Assembly (NCBI GenBank): GCA_026993275.1
Contig: JALWUB010000274.1
Location: 1-5,197 of the forward strand
Direction of reading: 5' to 3'
DNA from: Robiginitomaculum sp.
Lineage (GTDB): Bacteria > Pseudomonadota > Alphaproteobacteria > Caulobacterales > Maricaulaceae
DNA: 5,197 bases
This document shows, piece after piece, positions 1 through 5,002 of the stretch. Under the pieces are notes generated by a model that was not told the DNA's origin, did not search any database, and saw only the letters and a program-made list of their open reading frames with translations. The translations under genes and the position numbers were made by a program. Numbering within the stretch: the first letter of the stretch is position 1; the number at the start of each line of letters is the position of its first letter.

Positions 1-123
1 GAGGATCCGGCCCTGGTGCTGGCCATGGAAGAGCTTGGCTTTTTCTCCGAAGAGATCAAGATGCTGGGCACCTATGCCGCCGACCCGTTCCGCCTTCAGG
101 CCATGGACAACACAAAAACGTGA
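1..123 (+). CDS. pheA: Prephenate dehydratase, C-terminal end (partial)
   Basis: Only the last 40 residues and the TGA stop are in the window; the start lies off the left edge. Read in frame 1, the end has an EELGFFSEEIKMLGTYAADP stretch followed by FR. This resembles the end of the ACT regulatory domain of monofunctional prephenate dehydratases, whose tails typically read like 'L.FFS.E...LG.YPA.PFR'. The enzyme converts prephenate to phenylpyruvate in phenylalanine synthesis, and the ACT domain binds phenylalanine for feedback inhibition. That role comes from family knowledge, since no catalytic residue is visible here. A small hairpin follows 10 bases after the stop. The call rests on a short recognised tail, so another ACT-domain protein cannot be excluded. 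Confidence 0.7.
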   Translation, partial: EDPALVLAMEELGFFSEEIKMLGTYAADPFRLQAMDNTKT

Positions 124-133
124 ACGGGAAAGT

Positions 134-153
134 CTGGCATTGTGCGGTGCCAG
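134..153 (+). terminator. Hairpin after the pheA end, possible weak terminator
   Basis: CTGGCA at 134-139 and TGCCAG at 148-153 form a perfect 6-base-pair stem around an 8-base loop; a T-G wobble could extend it by one pair. It lies 10 bases after the stop at 121-123 and before the next ribosome binding site. There is no T-run after the stem, so intrinsic termination is doubtful. It may instead be a processing or attenuation hairpin, or chance. Confidence 0.3.
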
Positions 154-181
154 TCCAAACATGACACCCGGATTCAGCCAC

Positions 182-186
182 AGGAG
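182..186 (+). promoter_or_regulatory. Ribosome binding site fixing the start at 193
   Basis: AGGAG at 182-186 sits 6 bases before the ATG at 193. It decides the start of the AhpD-like gene over an upstream in-frame GTG at 142. That GTG lies inside the hairpin after pheA and would add 17 residues that do not look like this family. Confidence 0.8.
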
Positions 187-192
187 ACTTTC

Positions 193-753
193 ATGCCTGC
201 ATTTGACATTTATGACGAAACCAATGCCCCGGAAGCCGCGCGGCCGCTGCTGGCCAGGTCCAAGGCCGCCTATGGCGCCGTGCCCAACATTCTGGGCGAA
301 CTCGCCGAAAGCCCGGCGGCTCTGGAAGGCTATATGGCGCTGTCGGAAATCTTCATCAAATCCTCGCTGGCGCCGGAAGAAAAGCACCTGGTGCTGCTCG
401 CCGCCGCGGCGGAAAATGAATGCGCCTATTGCGTCGCCGCCCATACCGGCCTGGCCAAGGGCGCGGGCCTGCCTGGCCATGCCATCATGGCGGTGCGCGA
501 GGGCGAGGAGATCGACGATGACCGGCTTGAGGCGCTGCGCCATTTCACCCAGCGCGTCGTCGCCGCGCGCGGCCATGTCAGCGATGACGAGGTGCAGGCG
601 TTTCTGGATGCGGGCTTTACGCGCGCCAATGTCTTCGAGGTGATTTTGGGTGTGGCCATGAAAACCCTCTCCAACTACGCCAACCACATCGCCCACACCC
701 CCGTGGACGCCAGCTTCGCCGTCAACAAATGGACCCCGCCGGGCAAGGGGTGA
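193..753 (+). CDS. Carboxymuconolactone decarboxylase / AhpD-like family protein
   Basis: A cytoplasmic-looking protein of 186 residues with no signal peptide. The family signature is at residues 74-84, ENECAYCVAAH: a CxxC pair (C77, C80) followed by H84, the redox or proton-relay centre of AhpD-like proteins. The mostly helical body, the LAPEEKHLVLL helix before the motif and the NYANHIAHTP tail fit the peroxidase-related branch rather than a true 4-carboxymuconolactone decarboxylase, which usually lacks the CxxC. A role in thiol-dependent peroxide or alkyl-hydroperoxide removal is inferred. The glutamate of classical AhpD, 12 residues before the first cysteine, appears to be H65 here, with E62 and E63 nearby. 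The gene lies 69 bases after pheA on the same strand and could be cotranscribed with it. It converges on nudC with 3 bases between stops. The substrate is unknown. Confidence 0.88.
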   Translation: MPAFDIYDETNAPEAARPLLARSKAAYGAVPNILGELAESPAALEGYMALSEIFIKSSLAPEEKHLVLLAAAAENECAYCVAAHTGLAKGAGLPGHAIMAVREGEEIDDDRLEALRHFTQRVVAARGHVSDDEVQAFLDAGFTRANVFEVILGVAMKTLSNYANHIAHTPVDASFAVNKWTPPGKG

Positions 754-769
754 CGATCAGGCTTCACCC
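748..769. terminator. Hairpin spanning the convergent stop codons
   Basis: GGGTGA at 748-753 pairs perfectly with TCACCC at 764-769 across a 10-base loop. The left arm contains the TGA of the AhpD-like gene and the loop contains the stop of the minus-strand nudC. Being symmetrical, it could act on both transcripts. There is no T-run on either side, so it is at best a weak or factor-assisted bidirectional terminator. Confidence 0.25.
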
Positions 770-1674
770 TGAACCCAGGCTCGCATCAGATGATGGGCGG
801 CGGAAAACGCCATGGGCGCGCTGTATTGCGGATGGCTGCCGTCCAGCATGGCGCGCACATCGTCGCGGGCAAACCAGCGCGCGTCCTCCAGCTCGTCATC
901 GAGGGTGATGGCCTCGCTCTGCGCTTGCGCGATCAGGCCGATCATCAGCGATGACGGAAACGGCCAGGGCTGGCTCAGGACATAGCGCACCGCGCCGGTG
1001 CGCACGCCGGTTTCCTCGGCAATTTCGCGGGCGCAGGCCTCTTCCAGGCTTTCGCCGGGCTCGACAAAGCCGGCCAGCGCCGAATACACCCCGGCGGGCC
1101 AGCCGCTCTGGCGGCCCAACAGGCATTGCCCGCCGCGCACCGCCAGCATGATCACCACCGGGTCGGTGCGGGCGAAATGCTCGCTGCCGCAGGCGGCGCA
1201 CAGGCGTTTGGCGCCGCCCTCGCCGGGGGTGCTGGGGGCGCCGCAATTGGGGCAGAAGCGGTGCCGCGCGTGCCAGCCCAACAGCGCCGAAGCGCGCCCG
1301 GCTATGGCCAGATCCGGCGCCGGCAGATGCGCTGCCGCGAGGCGCAGGCCTTGCCATTCGCCCAGTCCCTCCAGCGGAAAGCCCGCATCATCGTCCAGCG
1401 CCAGCGCAAACCAGGGCTGCGCTGTCTCGCCCATGGTGCCCAGAAACACCGACCCCGGATCGGCCACGGTCAAATGCGCCAGCGCCGCTTCCTGCAACAG
1501 CGCCATCTGCCCGTCGTGCAGGACAAACACCTGCCCCTGCCAGAGCGGCAGAAACAGTGCCCGCCCGCCTTTCGCCAGCGCCTCGATGGCCGCCTCGTCG
1601 CGGCGCACATCATCGCGCCGGTCCAAAGGCGATCCGGCAAAGGGCAGGGTCAGATGCGGGCGGGGTTTTTGCAT
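757..1674 (-). CDS. nudC: NAD(+)/NADH diphosphatase, Nudix family with zinc ribbon
   Basis: A protein of 305 residues. NudC enzymes cleave NADH or NAD+ to NMN(H) and AMP, and in E. coli also remove the NAD cap from RNA 5' ends; these roles are family knowledge. The sequence shows an N-terminal Nudix-like domain (about 1-130) and a four-cysteine zinc ribbon (C141, C144, C159, C162). A complete Nudix box follows at 202-224, with the G-x5-E-x7-REIAEETG pattern that binds catalytic metal. The SQPWPFP motif at 234-240 separates NADH pyrophosphatases from other Nudix enzymes. The length exceeds the roughly 257 residues of E. coli NudC because of a fuller N-terminal domain, as is common in alphaproteobacteria. 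The start is the ATG at 1674, but no clear Shine-Dalgarno precedes it. The stop lies 3 bases from that of the opposing gene. All key residues are intact. Confidence 0.95.
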   Translation of the reverse strand: MQKPRPHLTLPFAGSPLDRRDDVRRDEAAIEALAKGGRALFLPLWQGQVFVLHDGQMALLQEAALAHLTVADPGSVFLGTMGETAQPWFALALDDDAGFPLEGLGEWQGLRLAAAHLPAPDLAIAGRASALLGWHARHRFCPNCGAPSTPGEGGAKRLCAACGSEHFARTDPVVIMLAVRGGQCLLGRQSGWPAGVYSALAGFVEPGESLEEACAREIAEETGVRTGAVRYVLSQPWPFPSSLMIGLIAQAQSEAITLDDELEDARWFARDDVRAMLDGSHPQYSAPMAFSAAHHLMRAWVQGEA

Positions 1675-1744
1675 GGGACGGGTTTACGACGCCAAACCTG
1701 CCAACGCCAGCCATGCGCAGCAATATCGGCCGCAAGACAGAGAT

Positions 1745-1754
1745 AAGACGTCTT
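1745..1754. repeat. 10-base perfect palindrome
   Basis: AAGACGTCTT is a perfect inverted repeat with no spacer. If nudC is transcribed from the TATAAT at 1770-1775, this element lies just downstream of the transcription start, where a bound repressor could block. Short palindromes also occur by chance, so function is unproven. Confidence 0.3.
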
Positions 1755-1769
1755 TAGCCATCTGCTGGC

Positions 1770-1798
1770 ATTATACCCGAAGCGCGAAATCATAAACA
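1770..1798 (-). promoter_or_regulatory. Candidate nudC promoter with perfect -10
   Basis: Read on the minus strand, positions 1775-1770 give TATAAT, an exact sigma-70-type -10 hexamer. At a 17-base spacing the -35 position (1798-1793) reads TGTTTA, a poor match to TTGACA. That position falls inside the 12-base palindrome at 1793-1804. Transcription would begin near 1763, leaving a leader of about 90 bases before nudC. The weak -35 suggests either low activity or dependence on an activator. Confidence 0.4.
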
Positions 1799-1804
1799 TG
1801 TTTA
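1793..1804. repeat. 12-base perfect palindrome, candidate operator
   Basis: TAAACATGTTTA is a perfect 12-base inverted repeat. It covers the -35 position of the candidate nudC promoter and lies 22 bases upstream of the candidate -35 of the lipoprotein operon. A dimeric regulator bound here could influence both directions. The regulator is unknown. Confidence 0.4.
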
Positions 1805-1810
1805 GGTTGA
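1803..1810 (+). repeat. Direct repeat TAGGTTGA, copy 1
   Basis: First of two exact copies of TAGGTTGA; the second starts 20 bases later at 1823. The spacing is about two helical turns, so both copies face the same side of the DNA, as for tandem transcription-factor half-sites. This copy overlaps the last two bases of the 12-base palindrome. Confidence 0.45.
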
Positions 1811-1822
1811 AAATATCTTCTA

Positions 1823-1830
1823 TAGGTTGA
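1823..1830 (+). repeat. Direct repeat TAGGTTGA, copy 2, overlapping the candidate -35
   Basis: Exact second copy of TAGGTTGA, 20 bases after the first. Its TTGA is part of the candidate -35 hexamer TTGACT (1827-1832), so a protein binding here would compete with or help recruit RNA polymerase. It does not resemble the 11-base-periodic CTGTCAT-type Pho box. Confidence 0.45.
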
Positions 1831-1854
1831 CTTGCCCCCCCCCGCAGTTATTGT
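1827..1854 (+). promoter_or_regulatory. Candidate promoter of the lipoprotein operon
   Basis: TTGACT at 1827-1832 (5 of 6 matches to the -35 consensus) and TATTGT at 1849-1854 (4 of 6 to the -10) are separated by 16 bases. AT-rich DNA (AAAATATCTTCTATA, 1810-1824) lies upstream. The spacer contains nine consecutive C. An alternative is a -10 at 1821-1826 (TATAGG), which would instead place the C-run in the 5' leader. The true promoter has not been shown. Confidence 0.4.
1835..1843 (+). repeat. Homopolymeric C9 tract in the promoter spacer
   Basis: Nine consecutive C lie between the candidate -35 and -10. Runs of this length slip during replication, and in Neisseria such runs in promoter spacers (for example of opc and porA) switch surface-protein expression by changing spacer length. 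The current spacer is 16 bases, so one extra C would give the optimal 17. The tract is seen directly; phase variation is inference. Confidence 0.6.
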
Positions 1855-1893
1855 GGGTTGCTGCCACCATGCAATACAGGCAATAACGCAAAG

Positions 1894-1900
1894 GGAGGAG
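1894..1900 (+). promoter_or_regulatory. Strong ribosome binding site fixing the start at 1904
   Basis: GGAGGAG ends 3 bases before the ATG at 1904, and its GGAGG core ends 5 bases before it. It selects this ATG over an upstream in-frame TTG at 1832. The downstream start also begins exactly at a lipoprotein signal peptide. Confidence 0.85.
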
Positions 1901-1903
1901 ATT

Positions 1904-2509
1904 ATGAAAACCGGATTGATGACGATTTTGCTGGCCGGAACGGCGCTGGTGTTAAGCGGGTGCGCCACTGAAGGAACTACCGTTGTAGATACCAGGTCCG
2001 GGGGCCCGTGCGTCCAATCACCTCAGCCCAACCTCTATCCCTCAACTTGCAATCCAGGTGTAACTATAAGAATTCGTAGGGAATTGCAGCCCCATGACGA
2101 CCTGCCTATGGGAACAGGGGCGGTCGTTGCAAGCGCAATAAATTTTTCAGCGGTGAAACTCTCAACAGCTGGCTCAACAGTTGGCTTGCCCTCCACCGGA
2201 ACATTTATTATCACTCTCAAAGATCAGAATGGCCTTGTTATTGCGCAAAATGCCTTTCCATGGCTTAAATCAGGAACCGATTTGATCGCCTTGAACGCGC
2301 AAAGCGTGACAGACTGGATGGCCGCGATCACCCAAACCATCTACTATATTGATATCGATACAGCGCCATTTCAGATCGAAACTGCAGCAGGGCCAAATGT
2401 TTTCACCGCAACCTTCGAATACAATAATGCACCAATGGCAATCTCCAGCAGCGCTTGGACGTCATCATGCCCATCAGGGCCGCAATCCGGTCCGCTTTTG
2501 TGCGGCTAA
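1904..2509 (+). CDS. Uncharacterised cysteine-containing lipoprotein
   Basis: A protein of 201 residues that I cannot assign to a named family. Residues 1-20 form a typical lipoprotein signal: basic start (K3), hydrophobic core, then lipobox LSGC with C20 as the predicted lipidated cysteine. The mature protein should be anchored in a membrane facing the periplasm or surface; alanine at +2 does not suggest inner-membrane retention. Four further cysteines are C36 and C49 near the N-terminus and C189 and C200 at the very end, suggesting two disulfides or one pair tying the termini together. The centre (about 70-180) alternates short hydrophobic and polar stretches typical of a beta-sandwich. No catalytic motif is seen. 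It is followed after 15 bases by a second lipoprotein gene on the same strand, so the two are probably an operon. Its GC content is well below the flanking genes, which hints at transfer. Confidence 0.82.
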   Translation: MKTGLMTILLAGTALVLSGCATEGTTVVDTRSGGPCVQSPQPNLYPSTCNPGVTIRIRRELQPHDDLPMGTGAVVASAINFSAVKLSTAGSTVGLPSTGTFIITLKDQNGLVIAQNAFPWLKSGTDLIALNAQSVTDWMAAITQTIYYIDIDTAPFQIETAAGPNVFTATFEYNNAPMAISSSAWTSSCPSGPQSGPLLCG

Positions 2510-2524
2510 GAAAGAAGGGAGATC

Positions 2525-3595
2525 ATGAGACGATTATGGCCTCTTGCGGCCGTGGCTTTACTGACAGGCTGCGCCAGTACTGGTGACAGATTAAAACCCG
2601 GTCCACGAACAAGGGCAATCAAACGGCTGATCGCGGATCTTAATGGCAACGCAAGCGGCCATAATTTTTCGGCCAAGGCGGTTGCTGCCGGGCATGACCT
2701 GCTTCTTCGCAGAACCTACACAACAATTTCGGTATTGGACGGGAGCCAGCCGCTTGCCGTCTTTCCGGATATTCTGATCAGCGATACCGCAAAGGACGGC
2801 ATCCGCATCCGGTTTTACGCACAGCAGGTGTCCAGTGCCTTGACCCAGGCAAGCACCGGATTTGCAGACAGGTTCATAAATGCCATGGCAGCGGCCCGTG
2901 ATGAACTTTGGCCAGCAAGACCACCTTTTGCTTTCAGCTACAATATCCATCTTGTTGGCGGGAATGAACAGGTGGATGGGCAATTGACCCGGGTGTTTCA
3001 CAAGAATGATTTGGAGTTGAGTTTTTACGCCCGTGTGCATTATGTTGAAAAGCAAGACCCGCACCTGGCGGTTATGCTGTCCCACGAGACCTATCACCTG
3101 ATGAGGCGGTTTTATCCTGGTGCAATGCGTAAAAACCAGAACGGCTACAGCAAAGCTCAAATGCTGATGATTGAAGAAGCCGCTGCTGCTGTTTTCGGGC
3201 ATTGCACAGGCATAAATTTTGGGGGGCAGGTTTCCCTTGATGGCAATCTTGTCAATACGTTTGTCAACGAAGGAAATGACGCGGACAGGCGCACCGGCTC
3301 TCTTGATGACCAATTGCTGCAGCAAATCATACGGCCAGGGTACAGGATTAGCAAAAAACTTGCCCGTACCATTTTCGGCCCGATGATCTTCACGACGCTG
3401 TGGGCGGAATATGCCGGGCAGGCGCGCACCATCACGGCGGGCAGTCCAGCGGCGGATAAGTTCATGGATTTGTGTCGCCATAACATCTGGCCGCCAGAAA
3501 AGCTCATCCCGGTCTTGCAAGACATGGCCCGTGACGGCATTGATCCGCCGCAAATCCTGCCGCTCCGGCAACAGCCAGGGCGCAGCAGCCCGTAA
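2525..3595 (+). CDS. Putative lipoprotein zinc metallopeptidase (HExxH)
   Basis: A protein of 356 residues. Its ATG is preceded by AAGGGAG (2515-2521). Residues 1-16 form a lipoprotein signal ending in LTGC (C16). The central motif HETYH at 187-191 fits the HExxH zinc site: H187 and H191 would bind zinc and E188 would be the catalytic base. A glutamate 26-27 residues later (E217 or E218, within MIEEAAAAVFG) is a plausible third ligand, the arrangement of gluzincin-type peptidases. The residues before the motif (LAVMLS) are hydrophobic, as expected for the active-site helix. I do not recognise the family. The length and scattered motifs differ from M48 loiP/bepA proteins, and the substrate is unknown. 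The gene follows the smaller lipoprotein by 15 bases and shares its lower GC, rising near the 3' end. It converges on phoB with a 10-base gap. Peptidase activity is inferred from the motif only. Confidence 0.8.
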   Translation: MRRLWPLAAVALLTGCASTGDRLKPGPRTRAIKRLIADLNGNASGHNFSAKAVAAGHDLLLRRTYTTISVLDGSQPLAVFPDILISDTAKDGIRIRFYAQQVSSALTQASTGFADRFINAMAAARDELWPARPPFAFSYNIHLVGGNEQVDGQLTRVFHKNDLELSFYARVHYVEKQDPHLAVMLSHETYHLMRRFYPGAMRKNQNGYSKAQMLMIEEAAAAVFGHCTGINFGGQVSLDGNLVNTFVNEGNDADRRTGSLDDQLLQQIIRPGYRISKKLARTIFGPMIFTTLWAEYAGQARTITAGSPAADKFMDLCRHNIWPPEKLIPVLQDMARDGIDPPQILPLRQQPGRSSP

Positions 3596-3605
3596 GTGCA
3601 GGCCC

Positions 3606-4292
3606 TCACTCCGCATTCAGCGCATAGCCGGCGCCGCGCACGGTGCGGATGGCGTCGCGCTGGCCGCCGGCATTGAGCGCCTTGCGCAGGCGGCCGACAT
3701 GCACATCGACGGTGCGCAATTCCACATCCTTGTCCATGCCCCACACCGCGTCGAGCAACTGGCTGCGCGAAAACACCCGGCCCGGCTGGCTCAGCAGATA
3801 CTCCAGCAGCCGGTATTCGGTCGGCCCCAGATGCACCGCGTTGCCCTGGCGGGTGACCCGGTGCGCCGTGCGGTCGAGCACAATGCCGCCGCAGGCCAGC
3901 GTGTCGCCGGTCAGTTCCGGCCGCGCCCGGCGCAGCAAGGCGCGCACCCGCGCCAGCAGTTCGGCCATGGAAAACGGCTTGGTCAGATAGTCGTCGGCGC
4001 CGGTATTGAGGCCGCGAATGCGCTCCGATTCCTCCGCACGCGCGGTCAGCATGATGATGGCCGTGTCCGCGGTCTGTTTCCTGGCGCGCAGGCGGCGGCA
4101 AATCTCGATGCCGGAGACACCGGGCAGCATCCAGTCGAGCACCACCAGGTCCGGCGCCCGCTCGGCGACCAGCAGCAAGGCCTCCTCGCCATCGGCAGCG
4201 AGCAGCGTTTCATAGCCCTCTTTTTCGAGATTGTAGTCCAGCAGGGTTGCCAGTGCCGCCTCGTCCTCGGCGACCAGCACCAGCGGTTTCAT
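3606..4292 (-). CDS. phoB: Phosphate regulon response regulator PhoB
   Basis: A 228-residue OmpR/PhoB-family transcription factor. The receiver domain (about 1-120) has the acidic pocket E9-D10, phospho-acceptor D53 (VLDWMLPG), T83 and K105 (TKPF). The winged-helix DNA-binding domain (about 128-226) has the recognition-helix region TVDVHVGRLRKAL at 195-207 and the wing IRTVRGAGYAL at 215-225. When phosphorylated by the kinase PhoR under phosphate limitation, PhoB activates Pho-box promoters (family knowledge). The start at 4292 is chosen because the protein then begins with the canonical MKPLVLVAED, a GGAG lies 8 bases upstream, and the ATG overlaps the phoU stop as ATGA. An open frame extends 51 codons further into phoU but those residues do not look like protein. 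It is the last gene of the operon; phoR is not in the window. Confidence 0.96.
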   Translation of the reverse strand: MKPLVLVAEDEAALATLLDYNLEKEGYETLLAADGEEALLLVAERAPDLVVLDWMLPGVSGIEICRRLRARKQTADTAIIMLTARAEESERIRGLNTGADDYLTKPFSMAELLARVRALLRRARPELTGDTLACGGIVLDRTAHRVTRQGNAVHLGPTEYRLLEYLLSQPGRVFSRSQLLDAVWGMDKDVELRTVDVHVGRLRKALNAGGQRDAIRTVRGAGYALNAE

Positions 4293-4993
4293 GTCTGCGG
4301 CTCCGTGCCCCCCACCTGGGTGGCGCTCTGGCGGCTGTCCGGCAATTCCTCGCCGGTGACGAGAAAATGGATGTTTTCGGCGATATTGGTGGTGTGGTCG
4401 CCAATGCGCTCGAGATTCTTGGCCATGAACAGCAAATGCGTGCACATGGTGATGGTGTGCGCATCCTCCATCATATAGGTCAGCAGTTCGCGGAACAGGC
4501 TGTTGTAATGGGCGTCGATCTCCTCGTCACGGCGCCATACGTCAATGGCCAGATCCACATCGCCCGCGGTATAGGCGTCGAGCACGTCCTTCAGCATGAG
4601 GCTGACCGCATGGCCCATGCGGTGCACGCTGCGGGTCAGCGGCATGGGCGGCGATTCATTCAGGATCAGCGCCCGCTTGGCAATATTCTTGGCCAGATCG
4701 CCAATGCGCTCCAGATCGCCGGAGATTTTCAGCGCGCTGAAGGTGCGGCGCAAGTCCGCGGCCATGGGCTGGCGCAGTGCCAGCAGCAAAATCACCCGCC
4801 GCTCCAGGTCCATTTGCAGGGCGTCGATCTCGCGGTCGCGGGCAATCACCTCGCGCGCCAGCGCATCATCGCGGCTGAGCACCGCCTTGAGGGCGTCATT
4901 GAGCAAATGCTCGGCGAGGCCGCCCATGCGCACCACCTCGGCGCTCAGTTCGTCCAGTTCGTCATCGAAGGATTTGACTATGTGTTCTGTCAT
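4289..4993 (-). CDS. phoU: Phosphate signalling protein PhoU
   Basis: A 234-residue, all-helical cytoplasmic protein made of two homologous three-helix halves. Each half carries the family metal-binding signature: DLERIGDLAKNIAKR at 93-107 and NLERIGDHTTNIAEN at 193-207. PhoU links the Pst transporter to the sensor kinase PhoR and keeps PhoB inactive when phosphate is plentiful (family knowledge). The MTEHIVKSFDDEL start is typical and lies 9 bases after the pstB stop; an AGG overlapping that TAG may be its weak ribosome binding site. Its own stop overlaps the phoB start by 4 bases, which implies translational coupling. Length and motifs are complete. Confidence 0.96.
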   Translation of the reverse strand: MTEHIVKSFDDELDELSAEVVRMGGLAEHLLNDALKAVLSRDDALAREVIARDREIDALQMDLERRVILLLALRQPMAADLRRTFSALKISGDLERIGDLAKNIAKRALILNESPPMPLTRSVHRMGHAVSLMLKDVLDAYTAGDVDLAIDVWRRDEEIDAHYNSLFRELLTYMMEDAHTITMCTHLLFMAKNLERIGDHTTNIAENIHFLVTGEELPDSRQSATQVGGTEPQT

Positions 4994-5002
4994 GATGCAG
5001 GC

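Larger units (their letters stand above)
1675..1903. other. Divergent intergenic region between nudC and the lipoprotein genes
   Basis: These 229 bases separate two divergently transcribed units and become AT-rich towards the plus-strand gene. I see no RNA gene or convincing small ORF. From left to right it contains a short inverted repeat next to the nudC start (GGTTT at 1681-1685 with AAACC at 1694-1698), a 10-base palindrome (1745-1754), and a small GCCA/TGGC hairpin (1757-1769). Then come a minus-strand TATAAT (1770-1775), a 12-base palindrome (1793-1804), two copies of TAGGTTGA, a C9 run and a strong ribosome binding site. The density of symmetric elements suggests regulation of one or both neighbours. 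Confidence 0.7.

Noticed and set aside
35..643. 202-codon plus-strand frame overlapping pheA and the AhpD-like gene
   Set aside because: It crosses two better-supported genes in another frame, and its product is rich in Arg, Pro, Trp and Cys with no family match.
998..1795. Long plus-strand open frame (265 codons) opposite nudC
   Set aside because: It is antisense to a gene with intact zinc-ribbon and Nudix motifs, its product is an Arg/Ala/Pro/Ser-rich low-complexity string, and there is no ribosome binding site. GC-rich genes commonly leave such frames open.
1801..1832. Pho box upstream of the lipoprotein operon because of closeness to phoB
   Set aside because: The TAGGTTGA repeats do not match CTGTCAT-type half-sites and are 20 rather than 11 bases apart.
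1832..1903. In-frame upstream TTG start for the small lipoprotein, which would put the C-run in the coding sequence
   Set aside because: The ATG at 1904 has a strong ribosome binding site and begins a textbook lipoprotein signal; the 24 extra residues would bury it. Slippage within the coding sequence is therefore unlikely.
3558..3570. TGCCG-CTC-CGGCA hairpin as terminator of the phosphate operon
   Set aside because: The stem has only 5 pairs, it lies inside the metallopeptidase coding region, and only three T follow on the minus strand, so it is not convincing.
2591..3616. 341-codon minus-strand frame opposite the metallopeptidase gene
   Set aside because: The plus strand has a lipoprotein signal, an HExxH motif and a good ribosome binding site; the minus frame has no recognisable motif or start signal.
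3411..4478. 355-codon plus-strand frame opposite phoB and part of phoU
   Set aside because: It spans two unmistakable minus-strand genes and gives a composition-driven product; it is a shadow of PhoB/PhoU codons.
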